Below, piece after piece: positions 22,328 to 32,702 of a stretch of DNA of 64,000 nucleotides (within the stretch, counting starts at the first letter, position 1; every line of letters begins with the position of its first letter). The notes beneath the pieces were generated by a model that saw only the letters and a list, made by a program, of their open reading frames with translations, did not search any database and was not told the DNA's origin. A program made the position numbers and the translations under genes. Source of the stretch: Neoechinorhynchus agilis (taxonomy: Eukaryota > Acanthocephala); NCBI GenBank assembly GCA_051530055.1, contig CM121341.1, positions 9,982,001 through 10,046,000 of the forward strand, read 5' to 3'.

Positions 22328-25300
22328 ATGGCGGCTGAGTTGGTAGACGCTACTACCACCAGCGAGCCGAACCATCCTAAGAATTCGGTTACGTCGTTGA
22401 CGTACGGTGCCTTCGATGTGAAACTTAACGATCTTAATGGACCGCGACGTTGTCGCTATGCTTTCTTTACAAATGGTGCTGAGGCGGTTTGCGATGGCGT
22501 TCTTTCTTTACTCTCGAGATATCCACAGACGGTCTTGGATGGTGTCCCTGAGCATTTAAAGAATGTTTTCAAACAAGGTGGTTTTAGAGTAAAACAACTC
22601 CATTTGTTATCGAACCCCCTTACTTCACTGATGTGCTTACTCTATTAAAAGAGGTTCTTTCGCGAGTTGGTCAATTATGTTCATCTGACTTGGTAACGGT
22701 GAATAGGTTCTTTCAAGATGGGGTTGTCCCGGCTAAAGTTTCGGTATCATTGATGAGCGAAGCTCTTTCTAAACTTTCGGACGGGAAGTGTCCCAATTGC
22801 GGGTTTTTCCTTGTTGAGCAGAGGCATGAGTGCGTCAGAGCCGTCTCTTGGGCTCACTTCCTATTTAATCGGATTTTCAGCACAGGCTTATTGACCGATG
22901 AAATGCACTTGCGGCATTTGCTTCATTCGACTTCCAATGGCCACGTTTATAAGCCCTTTACTCGCTCTATTGGTTGGTAGCCGCTCAGCTCCACCAATTG
23001 ATTTTGCCTAGTAGCTCCTGCATCAGCAGTCATTTGATCACATTACTCGGAGTGCCGATGTGTGATTCTGTTGAACTAACTAGTTTTGAATCGCAAATGG
23101 AATTAGTGACTCGTGTCATTTTGGACCGAGCTAAACATTCAATTAAAGATCTTCTTTCAGATATGGTTGAGGAAATCGTCGGGTCAACATTGATGACGCC
23201 AATCGTAGAAGATAAGAGAAGTGCTCCAATGAATCCCGTCGTTAGTCCCTCACCTAAAACGGTTATGAACAAGGTACCTGTTGATAAAGCTGCGGTTGAT
23301 CAGACAGCGCTGAGCGAGTCTGCCTCAGATATAGTATTCCCAAGCGACGCTGAATTGGTTTCTAGTCCGAGTGCGAAGGATAGAAGAAGTAAACTCCGCA
23401 GCGATTTGAAGGAGCTTCTATCTATGAAAAGAGATTACACCCAGAAGCTGCTCTCTGATTATGAAAGTAACATAACGGTTGCACGCGAAACGTGCAGAAA
23501 ACATCCAACAGCGATGGCCCAGGCCCTAGAAGATCTGCTGTAGTGTGTTTCGCAAACATCAGCCTCACTCGCAGTGATTGAGCAGGTCTTGGAAGAGATT
23601 CAGGCAATGGTCCACCTTGAAGATATCCCTCTTTTGGCATCATATCAAGATGACCGCGATATCGACTCTTTGGCAACAGGTCCCACAGACTTGGGAACTA
23701 CATTCACGGCATATATTGCTAGAGGGTTGGCCTCTGAGAATACGGGTCGAGTATCAGTCACGGCGTGTCGGGCAAACCGTGGTAGTTCGAGATTGGCTTT
23801 CACGCCTACTGACAGAACTGGCTCATTTTCGCGCGATCTAGATGCTATGATAAGAAATGTAGCTTACCCTGACGGACCGGTTAGCGATGTGCTAATCAAT
23901 GATAGAGCTCAGAACCTTGAGAAGAAAGTGCGAAACGGTGTTCGTGTTCGCTCTTACTTTCTTCTCAATAGGATCGGCAATTCAAAGAAAAGATTATTGG
24001 GTTTATGCTTCGCTCATAGGCATAATCCACCCATGCTCAGGGCACTGGCGCGGGATCTTCATTCCCGTAAGCAGGGGCTATGCGCGGCCTTTTGCAAGGA
24101 GTTGGAAGCGCTAGGAGAATCAATGGAGCTTGTGGAGAAGGCCGAGTGGTGTATCTCCCGGCGAACTGCTTTATTGTCATCGGTTCGGAACAGACACTTC
24201 CGACATTTTTGTTCACCAAGGTGGTTATCTGTGGGTGCAGTCAGAGCTTTGGCTGGGGACGGTGTGAGCGTTTTCTTCACGTCTTACATCTCCACCCTCC
24301 TAGCTGGGCCTGACGGCTACTCACAACGCCTTTCCGATGAATGGAACAAGCTTATGGACTCTATTAATGGCAACCCCATATTCGTTCCCTATCTCCCGCT
24401 GGGATATCAAATGTCTTGTCAACGGATCATTTCCACAAATGTGCCATTCGAATCGACTCTAGTCCTGGCTGGGAATCGTTCCTTCTTCCGATCGCTGCCG
24501 ACGCAGCAAACTTTCTACATAGCTAATCAAAGACTGTCTTGTTGACCGAGATGCTTCTGGCCGCGGCGCGTGAATTCATTTCGAAAAAGAAGATAGCTCA
24601 GGACTATGCGTTTTTGGAGGAGGCTGAAACTCGGTTCTATCGTGGTCAATCAGTAAGATTAGCTGGAACTACTCTACCGATCTGGTTCTCATTTGGTTTC
24701 GTGTATGCACATTCCGGGATTATAGGCCCGAATACCACCGACCGCGGGTTGTGCGACGATAAATGATACTGTCGAGGTCGAAACTCTAGGTGCAATGGAG
24801 GACAAGGCTTTACGCACTTTAGCCACAGGCCCCTGCTGGGATCGTTCCTTCCACTGGATCACCTCAGATGATATCGGCCCATTAGCGAAAATTGATTTTT
24901 CCAGAGTGCTGAACATAGTGCATCATTTGAGTTCAATGATACATAGACGAGATGGCTCGCCGGCTACGTTCGCTAGGCTGAGAACATTGCTGTCAAAGGA
25001 TACAGACCCGAACGTTACGTGTCCTCCCCCAAACGGTATAACCAATCTAGAGGGCTCCATGAGCCGCTTCTGGGCAACCCAACCTTTCGAAGTCCTCTGG
25101 ATACGCATGCCGGTTATAGAATTCCTTCGTTCGATAGCCGCTAACTCTATACGCTGCACTGAAGGTGCAGACGAATACGACGTACCATTTGCGGGTAATG
25201 TTGCTGCCATGATGGAACAGTGGTTCTCGGACCCGGTTGAACAGCTTTTCCGTATGATCAGGAGAAACGCCGAGACGCTGGAGGAGTTTGAGGAGGTAAA

Positions 25301-26446
25301 GACAAGGGTTTGTTTTAAAAAGTGTAAATGAAATGTGGGCATCCCATTTAAGGTTTTCTTGTAAAATCACGCCCAGAATTCGGAGAGAAGAGGAGCGTTG
25401 GATTGGGAGAGGCGCGGGAATAAGGTTGCGTTTGGAAGGAGGGGAAGGTACGGCGACTATCCTTGCCTGTCAGCGTGATCGACAGTTGCAAGCGGCTGCA
25501 ACTATACGTACAGCAGTTCAGACGGCACTTACTAGCTATTGGGAGACTGAAACAAAATTCTCAGTTCACGTTGAAACTATCTGATTTTATTTTTTAAGTT
25601 TTACTGGCAAGCCGGTATGTTATGATATTCAATTTTAGTCAATCCCTTTCTTGTCCGGCTCAATTCAATTTTAGTCAATCCCTTTCTTGTCCGGCTTAAT
25701 TCAATTTTAGTCAATCCCTTTGACTAAAATTGTTGACTAAAATATCTGATTTTAGTTTGGTCAAATTGAAAGTCCAGGCATTAGCTTCTTCGCCATACAC
25801 CTCAGTAGCTGAAATCCGTTACGCTGCTGACTGTAACACTCGTGAGGCCTATGAGATTCTAGGTGTTTCTTGTCGCAATCTTAGGGTGGCTTACAAACTC
25901 AGCCTGGCCTTGACCTTCATCTACTCAAAAATGACTAAGTCGCTGGCTGACTTTTGGCTCGAGGAGTCTGCAACTATGCCTGCACACCTCACGAATTCAA
26001 TACATCCGGATGTAGTAACGATGCTAAATGCCGAGTCTGCCAAGCAGAGGTGGAAGCGAAACTCGCACGAGGCGGCGTGCGGGACGGGGCTCCAGGAATG
26101 CTTCACGGCAATGAGAAACGTGCGCGAGGCTCTGCAACTGTTGCGAAGGTTGTTTTCCGCGGCGAAACCATGCTGCCAAGCTCAGATCAGACGCTGGCTC
26201 ACACCTGATTTGTTTGTTTTTGGCGACTCAAGAGAGGAAGGACACCCAAACTGGAACCTTGCGCGCGCGGCGGCGGAGCCAAACGCGCTGTTATCGAAGA
26301 GGCAACTTCAATCAGCGGACTGGGTCAGGTTGCTCAAAGAGGAAGAACTCATTGCAGCAATACGGTCAAACTTTTCTGATCCACCGCGTTACTCTGCGCT
26401 CGGCCATTCACAGCTTCGTGGCCCCCATCCCAGGCAGCGACGTTAG
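22328..26446 (+). other. Unrecognised multi-frame coding block, broken; possibly virus- or element-derived
   Basis: About 4.1 kb is densely coding on the plus strand in several consecutive frames. The longest are 22,974-23,543 (189 codons), 23,574-24,545 (323 codons), 24,795-25,331 (178 codons) and 25,730-26,446 (238 codons). Composition is richer in G+C than the flanks. I recognise no polymerase, protease, helicase, transposase or receptor motif. One short Cys stretch (CPNCGFF..ERHEC-like, about 22,795) could be a zinc site. The block is framed by arm 2 on the left and arm 1 copy B on the right, so it is an insertion. It appears broken in several places. A structural polyprotein of a virus-like element is one possibility but is unproven. 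Confidence 0.4.
25628..25735 (+). repeat. 36-bp tandem repeat (about 2.6 units) ending in a palindrome
   Basis: The unit starts TTCAATTTTAGTCAATCCCT and recurs at 25,628, 25,664 and 25,700. The last partial unit runs into its own complement: ATTTTAGTCAA, a TCCC-type loop and TTTGACTAAAAT form a hairpin at about 25,704-25,731. It separates the two halves of the unrecognised coding block. Confidence 0.85.
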
Positions 26447-27479
26447 CAATAATTCCGAGAAATATTACTTACATTGAGCCGCTCGTCAATGGTACGAAGG
26501 TTCTACCGCTCGCTCCGAAATCGCTCGATTCATCGGAGAACAAAAAAAGAACGATAGGAGGAATGGGAATGCAGCGATAGAAAAAGGACGGCGATTTGGA
26601 AGGTACGAAAAAACAGAAGAATTCACGGTCTGTGTAACGATTTGGCGCACGTTTAAAAAAATTGTCGTCATTTTTCATGTGTTTTTAGTACATGATAAAG
26701 GCACGATATCATGCCGAAATATTGGATTTAATAAATTCCTTTAGTTTTTACTTTTACGGATCCGTAATCCACTCCAAATTCAGGTGATCACGAGGACTTA
26801 TCAAAATAAAACGTGATTTTATTACTATAAACAAGAATTGTCTAAGTGGTTTTTATATTCGCAAACATGATAAAATCCTACTTCGATAAAGTATGCAATG
26901 CAAAATGGTAGAATTTGAAATTCCGTTACAAATGAAGATGTATAAATTCATTGCCACGACGGAAGCTCACACGGGCGACTCATAAAGAGCCATAGAATAC
27001 AGTACAACCGAAATAGCAGTCTAAACATTTTAATCAATGGGAATATTTGGCATACCGCAAGGGAGTTGAAATTAAATACATCAAAACCATCCGAATTTAA
27101 TCAACTTTTAAGATACAAAAACTGCGTCAGCAATGGCGATGGAATCGCTTCGAACCGAATTTTCGTTTTTTATCATTAACAAATATTATTTGCAAAATAT
27201 GAATATCAACTAATTCTTAAACCGATCTGCATTAGAAATTGTTTTCCACTAGCACAAGATTTTAATCTTCAGTTTAATAATAATCATTACTTTCCTTCGA
27301 ACGCGATATTTTTTAAGAATTCTGAAAAATCGAGATACATTTGAATTTTTTACAACGCCGTTTATTTTGACGTGAAGTTTACAAACTTTAAAAGTCTCAA
27401 TGAAGATTTTTCCATTTATGTTTATTATTAATGGTTTATTCGCCTTCAAACTGCTACTTTATGTTTTTCTTACTTTCTT
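26438..27479 (+). repeat. Dispersed repeat 'arm 1', copy B
   Basis: It is nearly identical to copy A over more than 1 kb, with only scattered substitutions, so the duplication is recent. It ends at 27,479, inside the captured gene tail, where LINE-derived sequence begins. Its last 200 or so bases (27,279-27,479) are repeated at 29,187-29,388. Confidence 0.85.
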
Positions 27480-29140
27480 CGAGTAGGAAATGTTGCTTTC
27501 TGCGAGGGTTTCCACACACGTGGCGTCCCAGAGAAGGCATTTGCCCTCCCGCCACGGAACGAGACCATGTCTCCCGAAAGCATCAACCAAAGACCCACAT
27601 CGACAGCGATGGGATGTGCATATCGGGAGACCAAGTCTTAAGGATATTGCGATCCTCGTTACCTCGTCAGTAAGAAGAGTTCCCACTGATGCCAGAGGAA
27701 CAGCCTCCAACCACGCCCCGATTCTCCTGTCGAAACTACCAACAATCTAACTCGGACGACCCATCGCAAGAACCTGAAAGTAGAGAGCTGTTAGCTCCCG
27801 CGACGAGCGGTCTGTCCCGGATCGACTGTCTGACGCCATTCACGGGAACATAGTTAACGCCTCTCTGCTGGCACCATTCTTTAACTGCCACCACAGTCCT
27901 GGATAAGACAAAACTTTCCCCTCAGAATTATCTTCGCTATCGGTTGACGCCCCTCATACGATCCAAGAAAGGCTGGCGAGGCAAGGTCTACTAGCGCCCG
28001 AATGCCCAATCCCCCAGATGACACAGGCAATTGAGCTTCTCGCCACGCCTCATCTGAGAGCTGGACATTTAAAATGCGCTCGAGACAAGCCATCATCTTG
28101 TCGTCAAGCTTAGCCAATCCGTCCTTATGTTTGAAGAATGTTGCTATGCGGACCTTATATAACAATTTCGGAATAAAGAGTGCGTTCTTTATCAGAAATA
28201 ACGCTTCGTGAGCCGATAGAGCGCTCACCCTATCGCACAGCAACGAAAGTTTCGGTATGATATGGCCGATCTCATCTTCCACATTTGAATCAAAGACGAC
28301 ATTACCAGGGAGGCTGAGTTGTTCTCGAGTCACGAGTTTCAGACCTGGAGCTACGGCCTCAAACCCATCCATTAGCTCCTTGATTTTGGCGGCGTCTTCG
28401 ATATTTAATACTAGGAGCTCACACTTTCCACCATTAAGCTCAACGCCCCAATAACCGAACAGCCCCTGAACATCTCCGTCCGCAAGCTTCGAAGAGACAC
28501 GTTCAGTCAGTGATCGTTTTGAAAAACGGCAACGAAACCCTTCCTTCGTGCGTCCTTTACGAACCTCGCGAAATTTCATTTCGAAATTGTTAAATATCTG
28601 ATCGAAGAATTCCACCCTTCCCTTGATTGTTGATGTCAAAGACACCCCAGAATCATCACTGGTGCAAAGGACTAAGCGCTGGAATGCGAAGAGCCGTGTC
28701 CATGATGGCGTACAGTTCTTTTGGAGGCAATCGTTGAGCAATCCGGTAAATGCTTTCGCGACCTGATATCGTGCGCCCCTTGGGATCTGTTTCAGGACGT
28801 TCCTGGGTAGAACCCGCACGATATCAAGTATCGAAATGGAGTCAGTGGTGATCTGAGAAGTCCCAGGCATAAACAGATCGGTTGATTGTGATGGAGAATC
28901 AGGCCAGCCACAGCAGAGATCCCGGAGACCATGGGTAAACAAAAACCCCAATTGGTTAATTTACAAGATTTACCGAAAACCGAACACATACCAGTAGAGA
29001 CGTGTGGTAGCCCGGCAGCGTTGGTCTTCTCAGGTTGAGAGTGATCGATAAGTGGATCGTTCAAGGTGTCTGCGTTGAGCGTTTCCTCGGTCTTTTCACT
29101 TGACTCATTTTGGGCGGGCAAGTTTCCGTCTTTATATTGT
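27460..29140 (-). mobile_element. LINE-family retroelement fragment with deleted RT core
   Basis: The 356-codon minus-strand frame (27,881-28,951) begins with the region upstream of RT and then carries RVSSKLADGDVQGLFGYW. It jumps directly to NGGKCELLVLN and continues through LFLIKNALFIPKLLYKVR, the thumb-like region and AQLPVSSGGLGIRALVD. The central RT palm, normally between these parts, is missing, so this is an internally deleted derivative. Downstream (27,459-27,710) are ISLRLGLPICTSHRCRCG and CLLWDATCVETLA, resembling the Cys/His and PD-(D/E)XK-like tail of such elements. It is the same family as 7,270-8,345. The RT subfamily is uncertain. Confidence 0.65.
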
Positions 29141-29186
29141 CGTCGGGCATCGAGGTTACGAGCGAAGCGAGGAACGTGCCGTCCGT

Positions 29187-29453
29187 ATAATCATTACTTT
29201 CCTTCGAACGCGATACTTTTTAAGAATTCTGAAAAATCGAGATACATTTGAATTTTTTACAACGCCGTTTATTTTGACGTGAAGTTTACAAACTTTAAAA
29301 GTCTTAATACAGATTTTTCCATTTATGTTCATTATTAATGGTTTATTCGCCTTCAAACTGCTACTTTATGTTGTTCTTACTTTCTTTTTTGGAATGTTTG
29401 TCCAATTGTCTTTCAAAACGTTTTTGAAGAGTCGCCAATCTCCGTCTTTTCGG
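29187..29453 (+). repeat. Dispersed repeat 'arm 1', copy C (the resident gene tail)
   Basis: The terminal 267 bases of arm 1 as they occur at the 3' end of the minus-strand gene at 29,361. The left part matches copies A and B, and the right part matches copy A only. It is most simply read as the source locus of the captured tail, now cut from its former downstream DNA by the LINE-derived insert. Confidence 0.7.
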
Positions 29454-30023
29454 AACGTAAACATGTTCAATGTCCTTAAACTCAGTTGAAATCATCTGAC
29501 CAACTTTCTGGCGAAGCAATGAACCATCTTTAGCTCGATAGAATATTTTTCTTAATTTACCGAAATTTCGGCTTACCGATTCTACATAATCGAATAGTTC
29601 CGAATACTCTTTTATTAGTTCCTTATCAAAGATTGCACTTAAAACTGTTTCTGCTTCATTTTTCGTGTGCCCATATAGTACAGCATCAACATCAGCAAAA
29701 TTGTATAAAACATTTTTACTTGCATCTTCTTCTAAAACACTTAAATCTCCAATTGAAACCTTTTTAGAATTCAGTACAAACGTAGATTTTCGGCCAGAAC
29801 TGCCGGTTATTGTCAATATGTTCCTTCCTTGTTCGTCGATTTGAATGCATTTTTCAACACTTGATTTACTAGTCAACAATGCAATAACATCTTTCTTGAG
29901 TTGAAAAATCGAGTATGATTTATCTATCGGTCTATCCTTTTTGTAAATTTTGTATTTATTTGAATCGATACATTGAGTAGGAGGTTCCTGGCAAACATCA
30001 TTTAGCTTTCTTTTATTTGTCAT
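29361..30023 (-). CDS. Unrecognised basic protein, about 220 aa
   Basis: A single-exon minus-strand frame. The open frame extends upstream to 30,203, but I choose the ATG at 30,023 (MTNKRKLNDV) because the upstream residues are hydrophobic and AT-driven. The N-terminus is lysine-rich. The middle (SIFQLKKDVIALL...VLYNFADVDAVLYGHTKNEAETVLSAIFDKEL) looks alpha/beta and globular. The C-terminus is strongly basic (PKRRRLATLQKRFERQLDKHSKK), suggesting a nuclear or nucleic-acid role. An AATAAA lies on the minus strand just after the stop (29,342-29,347). No family recognised. The last 31 or so codons are duplicated at 21,237-21,330. If the longer frame is used, the extra part could contain a membrane-like segment. 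Confidence 0.55.
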   Translation of the reverse strand: MTNKRKLNDVCQEPPTQCIDSNKYKIYKKDRPIDKSYSIFQLKKDVIALLTSKSSVEKCIQIDEQGRNILTITGSSGRKSTFVLNSKKVSIGDLSVLEEDASKNVLYNFADVDAVLYGHTKNEAETVLSAIFDKELIKEYSELFDYVESVSRNFGKLRKIFYRAKDGSLLRQKVGQMISTEFKDIEHVYVPKRRRLATLQKRFERQLDKHSKKESKNNIK

Positions 30024-30283
30024 CTGAAAAAAGGACCGCGGTTTCGTTAAAATCCTTTCATAATTACAAACACTCAGTAAAAGGTAAACAAGAGCAATTG
30101 AACTATGAAGTGAAAACCGAAACTGGTCATAGAAACATTTTCCGCCAGTTGATTTGCTAGCATTTAAACCAAAAAAGAAAAAACAATTTAAAAATATTGG
30201 CATATATTAAAAACCATCAAGGAAATAAACAAGGAAAATAGAATTAAAAAAGAAGTTCCAACACAAAAATTTCTCTTTTTTGT

Positions 30284-31574
30284 TTATAAGGCATCTTTAC
30301 GATTCCATCTCAAAATCTTTGACAATTCATTTAGTAACTCGTTGATTCCGTCTTCTACCCCATAGCCCGTGATTCCACTGCATTCCTTATATATTATGCG
30401 ATGAGTATTGATTAAATCGCCAATAATGTCCAACTTTTCTCGTATTTCGTCTTCATTCATTGCACCCGGTATGTGGCACTTTTGTTGCAAACGCGAGGAT
30501 TCAATTTATAATGATTGACACTGGATAGAAAAGTAATGGGTCTATAAAATTATTAATATATCAGTTCGTAAGGACGATCGCCAAAGAAGACGATTGCATG
30601 TTTTTTAGTTTAGATTGGAAATTCAAAATTACTTAGGTGGACTTTGCAGTTACAAACTAAAAAGTCAAAGATTCTGTTACTCGCAAAACGCATTTGCTAA
30701 ACAGTTAAGGAAAATGCGACTAAAACTAACCGCCGAGTTCTTGATATACATTAGCGAATATTGGTTACCTTTTGTTTTATATTAAATTAAGGCAAAAAAA
30801 CCAAAAATGCCGGCTTTAAAAAAATATTGGTTGACGATCAACATTCGAAACATAATCCCAATTTTAATGGGTTTATTTGTTTATTCTTAAACGCAACAAT
30901 TCTACTTATGTTTGTTTATGCCGGTGAAAAATTAAAACGAATTATTTCGGCAAGGCACAATCTTGTACGCATTCTTTATCAAGGTTGCTTAAGTGTCTCA
31001 TTCGCATTGCGACCTTGATAAAGAATGTGTACAAAATTGCGCCTTGCCGAAAACAACCGGACGTAATAAATTCTTTTAATTTTTCACCGGCATAAATACC
31101 AGAATAATTCAATCTTAAAGCAATTCAACATATAAATCGCATAATATTTTATCTATTTAAATTTCCCACAGACAAAAGTACCATCCGTATGTCGTGCTTA
31201 TTGCCGAAAATTAGAAAGAGTGCATTGTTCAATCTTGGTTCAGCTAATAAATTTCCGAGTACTCGGCGGCATTCCAGAATTCTGTCCGGAGAAGCACAGT
31301 CAACGACAAAAATTACAACGTGTGTCCGTTCAAAGTACGTGTCCCAATATTGGCGAATGGAAGCTTGGCCACCAACATCCCAAATATTCATTATAATATC
31401 GCCAAGCGTCTTAGTTCGGATGTCTAGGTTGAAGGATGGAGCGATGGAGTCAACATCTTCATTGAACATTTTATGAAGAATAGTTGTTTTGCCGGCGTTG
31501 TCGAGGCCTAGCATTACTATTCGAATAACTTTGGATTTGTGGAGACGCTTTCTCAGCACAGTCAGTAAAACCAT
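30284..31574 (-). CDS. arl-2: ARL2-like ADP-ribosylation-factor family GTPase
   Basis: Two exons, 31,182-31,574 and 30,284-30,478, joined in phase 0 across a 703-bp intron (GTACTT...AAAAG), give about 195 residues, close to ARL2's 184. All G motifs are visible: P-loop GLDNAGKTT, switch II WDVGGQ, NKHD in place of NKQD, and SGITG. Residue 2 is Val, not Gly, so no N-myristoylation is expected, as for ARL2. The usual switch I Thr is Ser (APSFNLDIRT). ARL2 binds the tubulin cofactor D/BART set and acts in tubulin folding and mitochondrial functions in other animals. That role is inferred here from family. The intron hosts a fold-back repeat. The 5' end uses MVLLTVLRKR, matching the family start MGLLTILKK. 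Confidence 0.85.
30912..31100. repeat. Fold-back (inverted-repeat) element in the ARL2-like intron
   Basis: The left arm (about 30,912-30,988, starting TTTATGCCGGTGAAAAATTA) is complementary to the right arm (about 31,006-31,100, ending TAATTTTTCACCGGCATAAA), with a loop of some 20 bases. The arms differ at several positions and in length. Each arm carries the motif CTTGATAAAG...CCGAAA when read in the right sense. No coding capacity, so a MITE-like element. A half copy is present at 54,128-54,210. Confidence 0.85.
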
Positions 31575-32702
31575 CTTTAAAAAGAATTTTAGTATATCAA
31601 CGATACAATCTTTATTTTGGCAATAAACAACAGGTTATATGAAGTGCCTGAATTTTCTAGACCAATAAATCTTTACCAAACTGTATTGATTTTAAAAACG
31701 AGAATCGATAAATCGTAGCGATGATCATAAAGTGACTTTTACTAGTTTGAATCTCTAATTTAAAATTTTACACTACAAAACAAACAATTTGTTATTGTGA
31801 AGTGAGCAATCAAAAGATGTAAAAGGAAAGAAAATCGTTTGGAATCGATTTTTGAAAAATTTCAAAATGGTTTGAAATAGAAAAATGAAGGAACATACAA
31901 CTCCAATATTATTCATGGATAAACGCAATTTCAAAAGGTTACTTGAGATCGAGGGTTTAAAATCGTAATATACAAAAAACTAATGTGAAATAAACAAGGA
32001 ACATCTTTTCAATGTTTAGATTGGAATTTAAGTTCTCTGCTAAGATGGACAATGTTGACTATTTCGATTTTGGTTTGAATTTTGTAAAATCTTAAATCCA
32101 TTTCTATTTTGAGGAAGTTGATCAATAATATTATTGTTCATTTCGAAGAATTATCATAAAAAATTCATTGGGATGATAAAGTTCGAATTGCGGTGACATA
32201 TTTTTATTGATATGAAATATTTCGAAAGAGGAAGTCTTATTGTTTAATTGTTTCATTCGCAATCCAGGATTACCATCACCATAATTTAAACAAATTATAT
32301 GAGCATTTAAGCGCTAAAGATGTACGCTGTTGCGATTCCACGTACTATGTTCAAAAATTTGAGGAGCATTTAAGAGAATTCAAATATTTCCACAGGGCAA
32401 AAAGGGAAAAAATAAAAAACTACTATGGGAGAATACCACGAATGTAAATATCGACCAAACTATTTTAACAGTGCGCAAAGCCTAAACCAGTAGATAATGG
32501 GTTTTTAATTGTAAATCAGGAATAGATGACTTAAGAGATCGGATTTCAATGTGGAATACAAAATAATGTGGGCGCATTTTGAAGACCTTTTAGATGATGT
32601 GAAATAAAGACTTGCGTGGGTTATGTTTAATGAATGTAACACGATATAAAAGTTAGTAAGACGGAGATACCCACAATTCAATGAGTGAGGATTATAAATA
32701 GC
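31575..32702. other. Intergenic, between ARL2-like and tryptophan hydroxylase genes
   Basis: About 1.1 kb of AT-rich sequence between divergent genes, so promoters of both probably lie here. No clear TATA box, repeat or RNA gene could be supported. Confidence 0.4.
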
